DNA of 64,000 bases, from positions 31,549 to 95,548 of the forward strand of contig JAUYRZ010000035.1 in the NCBI GenBank assembly GCA_030695565.1, read 5' to 3'. Shown piece by piece: positions 36,108 through 43,744 of the stretch (position 1 is the stretch's first letter; every line of letters starts with the position of its first letter). This DNA is from Archangium sp. Lineage in GTDB: Bacteria > Myxococcota > Myxococcia > Myxococcales > Myxococcaceae. The position numbers were made by a program, and so were the translations under genes. The notes below the pieces were generated by a model. It saw only the letters and a program-made list of their open reading frames with translations. It did no database searches and was not told the DNA's origin.

Positions 36108-36263
36108 GAGCGGTATCCTGCCCCTGCCACCCCATGAAAGTCACCGTTCGCCAGGCCACGGATGAAGATCGTCGATGACCCGCCGCTCTCCGATGCAGGC
36201 ACGCCTCGCCGCGGATCTTCACGATCAGCTTGATGGATCGGCCTCGCGAATCTGCGGGTGACG

Positions 36264-37547
36264 TCAGACCCACTGGTCGGCGTCGGCCTGCAGCGCCATC
36301 TTGGCCGTGCGGGTCATGCGCTCGCTGGCGAGCTGCTGCACCTTCTTGCTGACGGCGGGGTTGGCCAGCACCAGCGCGCGGAAGTCGTCGGCCATCACGC
36401 ACAACGCGACCACGGCGCCCTTTGCCTTGATGGTGGCCGACACGGGAAGTTTGGTGAGCACGGAGATCTCCCCGAACGCATCGCCTTCCACCAGGTCGGG
36501 GTACGCCCCCGCCGAGTTGCTCTGAGAGACGGTGCACTGCCCTCGCAGCAGCAAAAACACAGCAGCCCCCGGAGCACCTTCTTCGAGCACCACTTCACCC
36601 GCCGCGAAGGTGCACGGCGTGAACGCCCTGGTGAGCCCCGCGCGCTGCGGCTCGGTCAGCAGTTGGAGCAACGGGTTGGCGCGCATCAGGTTCGCCAGCA
36701 TGCGCTCGCGGTAGAACTGCTCGAGGCCCGCACGCACACCGGGGTACTTCTTGATGACCGGGCCCATGCTCTCGCGGGGAAACTCGAGCACCACCACGTC
36801 GGTGTCGGCCTTCACGCTGGCCATGCGCGGCGCGCCCGAGAGCAGCGCCATCTCGCCGAAGAACTCACCCTCGCTCATCACCGCGACCTTCTGCGCCTCC
36901 CGCCACACCGACACCGAGCCTTGCGCGATGGCGAACATCGAGCTGCCCGGTTCGCCCTCCGTCACCACCGTCTGCCCCGCACGAATGGTCTTCGCGTCCA
37001 TCGCGCCGTTGAGCACCGCGAGGAACTCTTCGGTGCTCAGCGCCGAGAAGAGCGGAATGTGCGGCAGCGCCTCACGCGGAGGGAGCGGCGGTTCGGCTTC
37101 GGGCAGCAGCTCCTCGAGGGCAATTTCTTCAGGCGGGTGCTGAGAGGGATCGTTCGCCTCGGCCTGCCCGAAAGCGCCCGGCTGCAGCGCCGCACCGTGC
37201 GACGCGAGGGCCGGCCCCGACGCACCGGGGCGCGAGGCGTACAGCGACGCGAGGTGCTGCTGCGCGAGCTGGTGGCTGGGGTCGAGCGTGAGGATCACCC
37301 GGCTCAACGCGGTGGCCTTGAAGAACTCACCCTGCTCGGCGTAGCGCTTGACCACCTCGGAGTACTCCGCCACCGCGGCCTTCTTGTCGCCCTGCCGCGC
37401 GAGGATCTCCGCGATCTTCTGCCGGGCGGAGAGTTCAGCGGGCACGGCTTGCACGATGCGGCGGTATTCCTCGAGAGCGGCAGGCAGGCGACCCTGCATC
37501 AACAACTGCGCGGCACGATCCATCTGGCGGTTGACGGCGTCGGACAT
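36264..37547 (-). CDS. TPR protein with two cyclic-nucleotide-binding domains
   Basis: TRAGQTVVTEGEPGSSMFAIAQGSVSV...GEFFGEMALLSGAPRMASVKA and AAGEVVLEEGAPGAAVFLLLRGQCTV...GDAFGEISVLTKLPVSATIKA. Confidence 0.88.
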   Translation of the reverse strand: MSDAVNRQMDRAAQLLMQGRLPAALEEYRRIVQAVPAELSARQKIAEILARQGDKKAAVAEYSEVVKRYAEQGEFFKATALSRVILTLDPSHQLAQQHLASLYASRPGASGPALASHGAALQPGAFGQAEANDPSQHPPEEIALEELLPEAEPPLPPREALPHIPLFSALSTEEFLAVLNGAMDAKTIRAGQTVVTEGEPGSSMFAIAQGSVSVWREAQKVAVMSEGEFFGEMALLSGAPRMASVKADTDVVVLEFPRESMGPVIKKYPGVRAGLEQFYRERMLANLMRANPLLQLLTEPQRAGLTRAFTPCTFAAGEVVLEEGAPGAAVFLLLRGQCTVSQSNSAGAYPDLVEGDAFGEISVLTKLPVSATIKAKGAVVALCVMADDFRALVLANPAVSKKVQQLASERMTRTAKMALQADADQWV

Positions 37548-37603
37548 GCCATTTCGTACCGCACTTTTCGGGGTGAAGAGTCGTTCGAGCGGTCGACCGA
37601 GGT

Positions 37604-39604
37604 CTACGTCTTCTTCACCGGATCCAACGGAATCGAAACACTGACCCCACCCTGCACCGCGCCCGTCGAAGGAGTGGCCTGAGCGTTTGCCGAAACAGCC
37701 ACACCACTCTTCCTCTCCGTCGCAGTCAGACTCACGCCAACGGTAGGAGAAGTCGTGAGCTTCGTTCCCGCCGCAGTCAGCGCGAGGGACCCCGCATCAC
37801 CCATCGTGGCGACCTGGGCCGAAAGCTCATCCAGGCCCGCAGGCACCAACTTCGCCTGCACCCCCATCGAAGTGCCCGCCGACGGGGCGACCGACGCGCG
37901 CAGCGTCGCTTCATCGAGCGCGAGCGGAGCATCCGACGCAGCGCGAGCAAACCGAGCTTCAGTCGAGATCGACCCCTGCGCGACGTCGACCCCGGACTGC
38001 GCCGTCAGGCGCTGCACCACCCCATCGCGCGAAGTCACCTGCCCGCTCGCGCTCAACGTGACCGGCGCGGTGACCAACATCACATGCGCCCAGGTGCGAG
38101 CCGGGTCGGCGCCTCGTTGCGGAACGACGCCCACGTTTCCAGCAATCGCCGCATCACCCTGCTCGACGCGCAAGGTGAGCTCCGCCTCCCGCACCTCACC
38201 CGAGCGGGCAATGACCGCGTTCGCCGTGCCATCCACCCGCGTCTGATCAAAATCACGGTGCACCGACGCGCCCCACTCCACGCGCGGATCACCGACGCCC
38301 ACGCCCGCCAGCGGCGCATCCCACGCGGCTTTGGTGGAGACCACGACACCGTCTTTCCCGATGGCCACGCCGCGGGGAATACCCGCTTGATCGAGGATCG
38401 CGCTCCCACCACTCGCAGCGCCGTTGTCCATCTGCTCGCGGCCGACCAACGACGCAGCCACCGCGGCGCCGACGCCTGCGAGCCCCGCAGAAGTGAGCAG
38501 CACATCCTTCTTCAGCACGCCATCGACCACCGCCTGCGTGGCCGCCCTGCCGATGCCCGCCACCAGCGCGTCGCCCTGCTTCCCCACCAGGCCCGCGAGG
38601 CCATCCTGCTGAAAGCCGCGCGTCACGCAGGCACAGAGGATCCACTCCGGTTGCCGGCTGCCCGGCTGCGCCACACCTGGCCCCGCCGAGCGCATCTGAT
38701 CGATGTACTTGCCCAGCGTGTGAATCACCTCATCGACGGGGCGTGAGCCGCCGTAGATGGTCAGGCTGGTGGGTTCACCCTTTCGCCGCGCGCGCACGGC
38801 CGCCACGAAGTCCTGCACGATCATCGCGCGCTGCTCTTCGCCGTACTCGAGGAAGTACGCCCGATCGGGCTTGTAGAGATACGCACCACCCCGCGCGCCG
38901 CCCTGCATCGCTTGCAGCTGATCGAGCACCGAGTTGATCGCGTACGCGGTGCCCTGGTGTTGGTAGCTCCACACGTGCGCCGGCTCGTGCGCGAGGAGCA
39001 CGCCGTTGAACGAGTCCCACGATTCGTCGTGCGGATCCTCCGGCAGGGTGGTGCCCGCGCGAATCGCCCAACGTGGATCGGTCGGATCCACGTGAATGGT
39101 ATTGCCCAGCACCATCGCGCCCGCGCCCATGGTCTGCACGCCGGTGGTGAAGCGGAACCGCACCGAGCCTGGGTCGAGCGTGCCGCCGAAGTTCTCCACG
39201 ATGCGCTTCGCTTCACTGCTGGTGAGCCCGCGCTCCGTCACCGTGTCGGTGGTCGCGAGCACGTCGTTGACCTTCACGCCCAGCGACTTGCCGTGCCCGA
39301 GCAACCAATCGAGGCCGAGCGCCTCCACGATGAAGCCCAGGGAACGTTGCCGGGCTGCCAGCTCGAGCGTCTGCTGCAAGCCGAGCGCGTTGGCTTCGGT
39401 GGCCACCCGGCGAAGCACGGGGCGCAGCGGCTCCTGACCGGGCTCTTGCAGCGTGAGCGAAAGGCCCACCAGCAGGCGCTCCCGCTGCGGCGCGGAGGCT
39501 GAACGAAGGAGCAGATCATCAGGCACGTCGCTCGCCCGGAGCGGCTTGCCCGGGGGCCTGAACGGCTGGCCGGTGATGAGGCGGAGAGGGGGCTCGGCGC
39601 GCAT
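37604..39604 (-). CDS. Hypothetical protein with HExxH (HEPAH) motif and repetitive C-terminal beta-rich region
   Basis: FNGVLLAHEPAHVWSYQHQGTAYAINSVLDQLQAM; C-terminal strand-rich repeats. Confidence 0.65.
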   Translation of the reverse strand: MRAEPPLRLITGQPFRPPGKPLRASDVPDDLLLRSASAPQRERLLVGLSLTLQEPGQEPLRPVLRRVATEANALGLQQTLELAARQRSLGFIVEALGLDWLLGHGKSLGVKVNDVLATTDTVTERGLTSSEAKRIVENFGGTLDPGSVRFRFTTGVQTMGAGAMVLGNTIHVDPTDPRWAIRAGTTLPEDPHDESWDSFNGVLLAHEPAHVWSYQHQGTAYAINSVLDQLQAMQGGARGGAYLYKPDRAYFLEYGEEQRAMIVQDFVAAVRARRKGEPTSLTIYGGSRPVDEVIHTLGKYIDQMRSAGPGVAQPGSRQPEWILCACVTRGFQQDGLAGLVGKQGDALVAGIGRAATQAVVDGVLKKDVLLTSAGLAGVGAAVAASLVGREQMDNGAASGGSAILDQAGIPRGVAIGKDGVVVSTKAAWDAPLAGVGVGDPRVEWGASVHRDFDQTRVDGTANAVIARSGEVREAELTLRVEQGDAAIAGNVGVVPQRGADPARTWAHVMLVTAPVTLSASGQVTSRDGVVQRLTAQSGVDVAQGSISTEARFARAASDAPLALDEATLRASVAPSAGTSMGVQAKLVPAGLDELSAQVATMGDAGSLALTAAGTKLTTSPTVGVSLTATERKSGVAVSANAQATPSTGAVQGGVSVSIPLDPVKKT

Positions 39605-39760
39605 GGTTTCGGGACTCTAGCCGCCCGGAATCACGGCCTTGAACCAAACCCGGAAACACCTTTTCGGGGGGCCCGTACCACTTCACTGGAGGTAGTCATC
39701 TGGTCAACTCAGTCAGCCACACGGGAGGTGCAGGACCCTGATAGAGCGCCTGCCATCTCG

Positions 39761-40291
39761 ATGGTGGAAGCGAGCGACGAGCAGCTGATGCAGCGCTTTT
39801 GCGGCGGCGACAAGGCCGCCTTCGGTCAGCTCTTCGAACGATTCCTTCCCCGCGTTCGTTCATTCCTCAGACAGATGGTGCACGACTCGACGCTCGCTGA
39901 TGACTTGGCTCAGACCACGTTTCTCTCCGTGGTCCGTTCGAAGGATCGTTATCTTGAAGGCTCGAAGGTGGCGCCGTGGATCTTCGCCATCGCGGCGAAC
40001 GCGGCGCGCGACACCTTGCGGCGGCAGTCTTTGGGCGTGGAGCAGCTGGTGGATGCAGACGTGGGCGTGGAATCGAACCCCATCGATCACGGGTTGCGCC
40101 GCGAGCTGCAAGGCGCGTTGGCGGAGCTGCCGGTCAATCAGCGCGAGGTGGTGGTGCTCCACAAAGTTCAAGGCCTCAGCTTCGAGCAGATCGGAGAGGC
40201 CATCGGGATCACCGCCACGGCAGCTCGAATCCGTGCCCACCGCGGTTACGTAAAACTGAGGGAACTTCTCAAGCACCTGGAAGACGCGTGA
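39761..40291 (+). CDS. ECF RNA polymerase sigma factor
   Basis: LMQRFCGGDKAAFGQLFERFLPRVRSFLRQMVHDSTLADDLAQTTFLSV..LPVNQREVVVLHKVQGLSFEQIGEAIGITATAARIRAHRGYVKLRE. Confidence 0.92.
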   Translation: MVEASDEQLMQRFCGGDKAAFGQLFERFLPRVRSFLRQMVHDSTLADDLAQTTFLSVVRSKDRYLEGSKVAPWIFAIAANAARDTLRRQSLGVEQLVDADVGVESNPIDHGLRRELQGALAELPVNQREVVVLHKVQGLSFEQIGEAIGITATAARIRAHRGYVKLRELLKHLEDA

Positions 40292-40944
40292 TGGCGAAGC
40301 TCGATGACTTGCTCAGCTCTGCTTCGAAGCCCACCGGCCACGGGTCCGATGAGCGAATGCGCGCGGCGGTGTTCGCGGAGCTCGAGGTGCCTCCGGCGCG
40401 CGGCTGGCGTGGTGACGTGGTGCTGGTCATCGCGGTGTGCTGGCTGGCCTTCGTGCTCGCGGCGGTGGTGATGCTCGCCGCAGGTCAGCTGCAGCCTGCG
40501 TTGTTGATGAGCCGGGCGTTGCCGCTCACGGGCCTGCTGTTCGTGGGGGCGTTCTGCGCGTTCACCGCGCTCGCGCCTCGCCGGCCGGGGCAGCTGCTCG
40601 CGGGCTTCGGGGTCGCGGCGGTGGGGTTGCTGGGGCTGGTGCTGGTGCGAGGTGAAGGCCAGGTGTCGGCGACGGCCCCGTGGGTGTGCACGCTGAGTCA
40701 TCTGGGGCTGGCTGCGGGCCCGATGGTGCTGGCGATGGTGGTGCTCAAGAAGTCTGCGATTCACCCGGCGCGCGCGGCGTTGTTGGGCCTGGGTGTCGGT
40801 GCGACGGGCGCGATGTTGGGTGAGCTCGCGTGCGAGCAGAGCTGGGCGCACGTGGCGGTGTGGCATCTGGCGGCGTGGGCCGGCCTTGCAGCGATCGCCA
40901 GCGTGCTGTCGCGTCGCCTGGTGCCTCGCTCGTTCGCTCCTTAG
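40291..40944 (+). CDS. Six-TM membrane protein, probable NrsF/DUF1109-type anti-sigma factor
   Basis: Starts at the stop of the sigma gene; multiple TM helices; CTLSHLGLAAGPMVLAMVVLKKSAIHPARAALLGLGVGATGAMLGELACEQSWAHVAVWH. Confidence 0.75.
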   Translation: MAKLDDLLSSASKPTGHGSDERMRAAVFAELEVPPARGWRGDVVLVIAVCWLAFVLAAVVMLAAGQLQPALLMSRALPLTGLLFVGAFCAFTALAPRRPGQLLAGFGVAAVGLLGLVLVRGEGQVSATAPWVCTLSHLGLAAGPMVLAMVVLKKSAIHPARAALLGLGVGATGAMLGELACEQSWAHVAVWHLAAWAGLAAIASVLSRRLVPRSFAP

Positions 40945-40946
40945 TT

Positions 40947-40990
40947 CTCCCTCGCCCTGCGCAGCGGGGAGAGGGTCGGGGTGAGGGGCC
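40947..40990. repeat. Dispersed palindromic repeat copy 4
   Basis: CTCCCTCGCCCTGCGCAGCGGGGAGAGGGTCGGGGTGAGGGGCC. Confidence 0.8.
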
Positions 40991-40992
40991 TG

Positions 40993-42762
40993 CTATTCTT
41001 CATTCGAAACACGCCGCTTCTGCAGCACCGCGCTCGCCCCGAGCACGTCGGTATAAGCAAGCGCGCCAACCGCCCCCTGATTGAGCTCGGCCGCGTTCGC
41101 TTCATCGGTATCGATGTGCATCTCGAGCTTGTGCTTCGAGCTGACCCGCACCAGCACGTCACCAAACACGAGCGGCCGCGGACCACCGGCGATGGCCACC
41201 TCGACCTCATCGCCATTCACCACGCCGTACGCGGCCGCATCTTCGGGCGTCATGTGAATGTGCCGCTTCGCGCAAATGAGCCCCTCCTTGAGGTGCACGG
41301 TGCCTTTCGGACCTTCGAGGGTGATGGGCGCGCTGCCCAGGGTCTTGCCTGAATCACGAATGGGCGCGTCGACCCCGAGGAGAAACTCGTCGGTGCGGCT
41401 CACCTCGACCTGGCAGGCGGGGCGAAGCGGGCCGAGCAGACGCACCCCATCGATGCGGTTGCGCGGGCCGATGACGTTCACCTTCTCTTCACACGCGTAC
41501 TGACCCGGCTGCGAGATGTCGCGCAGCCGGGTGGGCGTGGCCTCCGGCCCGAAGAGCAGGGCAAAGGTCGCCGCATCGAGGTGCAGGTGCCGCGCCGAGA
41601 TCGCCACCGGGATCGGCCGCGGGTTCTTCACCGCCGAATGTTCCGCCACCAGCGCCGCGGTCTGCTTGGCGATGGAGAGCTCTTCATCGGTCTTCACCAC
41701 CAGCGCCGCGACGCGGGAGAGCTCGGCCGAGATGGTGCCCACCGGCTTCTCCCGGCTGACCTTCGCGTCGGCGTTCGCGTCTTCGTCGAGCACCAGCCCG
41801 AGAAAGTCGAGCCGCTGCAGGATGCGCCGTCGCATGGCCACCGCGTTCTCACCGATACCGCCCGTGAGCACGACCGCATCGAGCCCGCCCATCGTTGCCG
41901 CATACGCACCGATGTACTTGCGAACCCGATGCGCGAAGACGGCGACCGCGAGGCGGCAACGATCGTCTCCGTCACTCGCGCGCTGCTCGATGTCGCGCAG
42001 ATCATTCCCCACGCCCGACAATCCGGTCAGCCCCGACTTCGAGTTGAGCAGCGTGTCGACGCCCTTCACGTCGAACTCACCTGAACGCAGCAACGCGAGC
42101 ACCACACCCGCATCGAGATCGCCCGATCGCGTGCCCATCACCAGACCCTCGAGCGGGGTGAGGCCCATGCTGGTCTCGGTCGAGTGACCCAGCTCCACCG
42201 CGCAGGCCGACGCGCCGTTGCCGAGGTGCAGGGTGATCAGCCGAAGCTCGTTGAGCGGACGCTTGAGATGCTTCGCCGCGAGGTGCGCGACCCAGGCATG
42301 CGAGGTTCCGTGAAAGCCGTACCGGCGGATGCCGTGCCTCTGCGCGACGTCTTGATCGATCGCGTAGGTGCGAGCGCGACGGGGCATGCGCGCGTGGAAG
42401 GCCGTGTCGAACACCGCGACCTGGGGCACGCCGGGCAGGGCCGCACGCAGCACCCGAATACCGGTGAGGTTGGCCGGGTTGTGCAGCGGCGCGAGAGGAA
42501 CGCACGCCTCGATCTGCTTCTCGACCTCGTCATCGATGCGGGCGGCGTCGACGAACTTCTCTCCGCCGTGCACCACGCGATGACCGACCGCCGCGATGGA
42601 GAACTCTTTGGTTGCCGCGATGACCTGCGCGAGCGCGTCAACGTGGGTGGTGCCTTGGCCGATCCGCTCGACCAGACCCTTGTGGAGGACGGTGGAGCTG
42701 GCCGTGTCGATCACCTGGTACTTCACGCTCGAGCTGCCCGAGTTGATGACGAGGACGTTCAT
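40993..42762 (-). CDS. Acetate kinase-phosphate acyltransferase (PduL) fusion
   Basis: AckA: MNVLVINSGSSSVKYQVID, HRVVHGGEKF, GFHGTSHAWV, HLGNGASACAV; C-terminal PduL: VAISARHLHLDAATFALLFG ... GLICAKRHIHMTPEDAAAYGV. Confidence 0.92.
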   Translation of the reverse strand: MNVLVINSGSSSVKYQVIDTASSTVLHKGLVERIGQGTTHVDALAQVIAATKEFSIAAVGHRVVHGGEKFVDAARIDDEVEKQIEACVPLAPLHNPANLTGIRVLRAALPGVPQVAVFDTAFHARMPRRARTYAIDQDVAQRHGIRRYGFHGTSHAWVAHLAAKHLKRPLNELRLITLHLGNGASACAVELGHSTETSMGLTPLEGLVMGTRSGDLDAGVVLALLRSGEFDVKGVDTLLNSKSGLTGLSGVGNDLRDIEQRASDGDDRCRLAVAVFAHRVRKYIGAYAATMGGLDAVVLTGGIGENAVAMRRRILQRLDFLGLVLDEDANADAKVSREKPVGTISAELSRVAALVVKTDEELSIAKQTAALVAEHSAVKNPRPIPVAISARHLHLDAATFALLFGPEATPTRLRDISQPGQYACEEKVNVIGPRNRIDGVRLLGPLRPACQVEVSRTDEFLLGVDAPIRDSGKTLGSAPITLEGPKGTVHLKEGLICAKRHIHMTPEDAAAYGVVNGDEVEVAIAGGPRPLVFGDVLVRVSSKHKLEMHIDTDEANAAELNQGAVGALAYTDVLGASAVLQKRRVSNEE

Positions 42763-42799
42763 ATGTCCCCCATTCTGCTGTGCCGCAGCTCAAGAACAA

Positions 42800-42828
42800 G
42801 GCTGAGCACCCGCATAGGGTACTCAGCC
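42800..42828 (-). terminator. Stem-loop, probable terminator of the 42865-43635 gene
   Basis: GGCTGAG(C)ACC-cgcatag-GGT(A)CTCAGCC with U-rich stretch (TTGTTCTT) on the minus strand. Confidence 0.55.
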
Positions 42829-42864
42829 TCTTCACTTCATTCTTTTGATGAGGGGTGTCTCAGC

Positions 42865-43635
42865 TCATCCAACCGGGATGGGTTGCGAGTACGTGCCGGA
42901 GCCGGGCTGAGCGGGCACGAAGCCGCCGGTGAGCACCTGCTTGATCACCACGTGGTTCGGGTCATCCTTGAGGCGCACCGCGTAGTAGGTGAACGGGTGC
43001 TGGCTCTTGATCACCGTCTCGGAGAGCACGTTCTTCGGATCCGGCGCGGGCTGGCCGAACTTGAGCTGGCTCTCGAACTTGTCGAACGCCTTCACCAGGT
43101 CCTTCAGCGTGGGCGGCTTCACCAACGTGGGCGCGTTGGCGAGCTTCTCGAAGCTCTTGAGGTCGGCAGGGGTGAACTTGTCGCCCTGGAAACGCGAGCC
43201 CTTGGGCAGGCTGAGCGGGCCGTTGTACGTGGTGGGGTGCGCGAAGCCGCCGCCGTTCGTCTGCACGTAGTACTCGTTGGTCCTGGGGTTCACGAGCGCG
43301 TACTGGCTGGCGCCGATGATGCCGGTGTCTCCCGACAGCTTCACGCGGATCAACGGGTCTCCGTTGGGCGCGACGAGCTCGCCGTTCTTGCCCGGACGGG
43401 GTGCTTCGGCCTTGCCCAGCGGCGCTCCGAAACGCACCACCTTGAGCTGCTCCTGAATCGTGCCCTTGAGGCCCTTGGCGACGTTCATGTTGTGAATGTG
43501 GCGCTTGATCTCACCGAGCGGCGGCTTCTTGGCGATCTGCTGCAGGCTCTCTTTGCCCTTGGTGAGCTTGGTGCCGATGGCCTCCAGCTTCTTGAGGGTG
43601 CGCGGGGGCAGCGGCTTGGCGGCGATGCGAGTCAT
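42865..43635 (-). CDS. Hypothetical protein
   Basis: Long ORF flanked by a terminator-like hairpin; MTRIAAKPLPPRTLKKLEAIGTKLTKGKESLQQIAKKPPLG. Confidence 0.65.
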   Translation of the reverse strand: MTRIAAKPLPPRTLKKLEAIGTKLTKGKESLQQIAKKPPLGEIKRHIHNMNVAKGLKGTIQEQLKVVRFGAPLGKAEAPRPGKNGELVAPNGDPLIRVKLSGDTGIIGASQYALVNPRTNEYYVQTNGGGFAHPTTYNGPLSLPKGSRFQGDKFTPADLKSFEKLANAPTLVKPPTLKDLVKAFDKFESQLKFGQPAPDPKNVLSETVIKSQHPFTYYAVRLKDDPNHVVIKQVLTGGFVPAQPGSGTYSQPIPVG

Positions 43636-43744
43636 GAGAGGCTCCGTGGCGAGTAGGTGCTGAGTTCTCGGAGCGGCGGCGCGCCATTCCCCGTGCCTCC
43701 ATGTGAGTTTGCTTTACAGCGATGGTGTTGACCTGTGACCCCGA

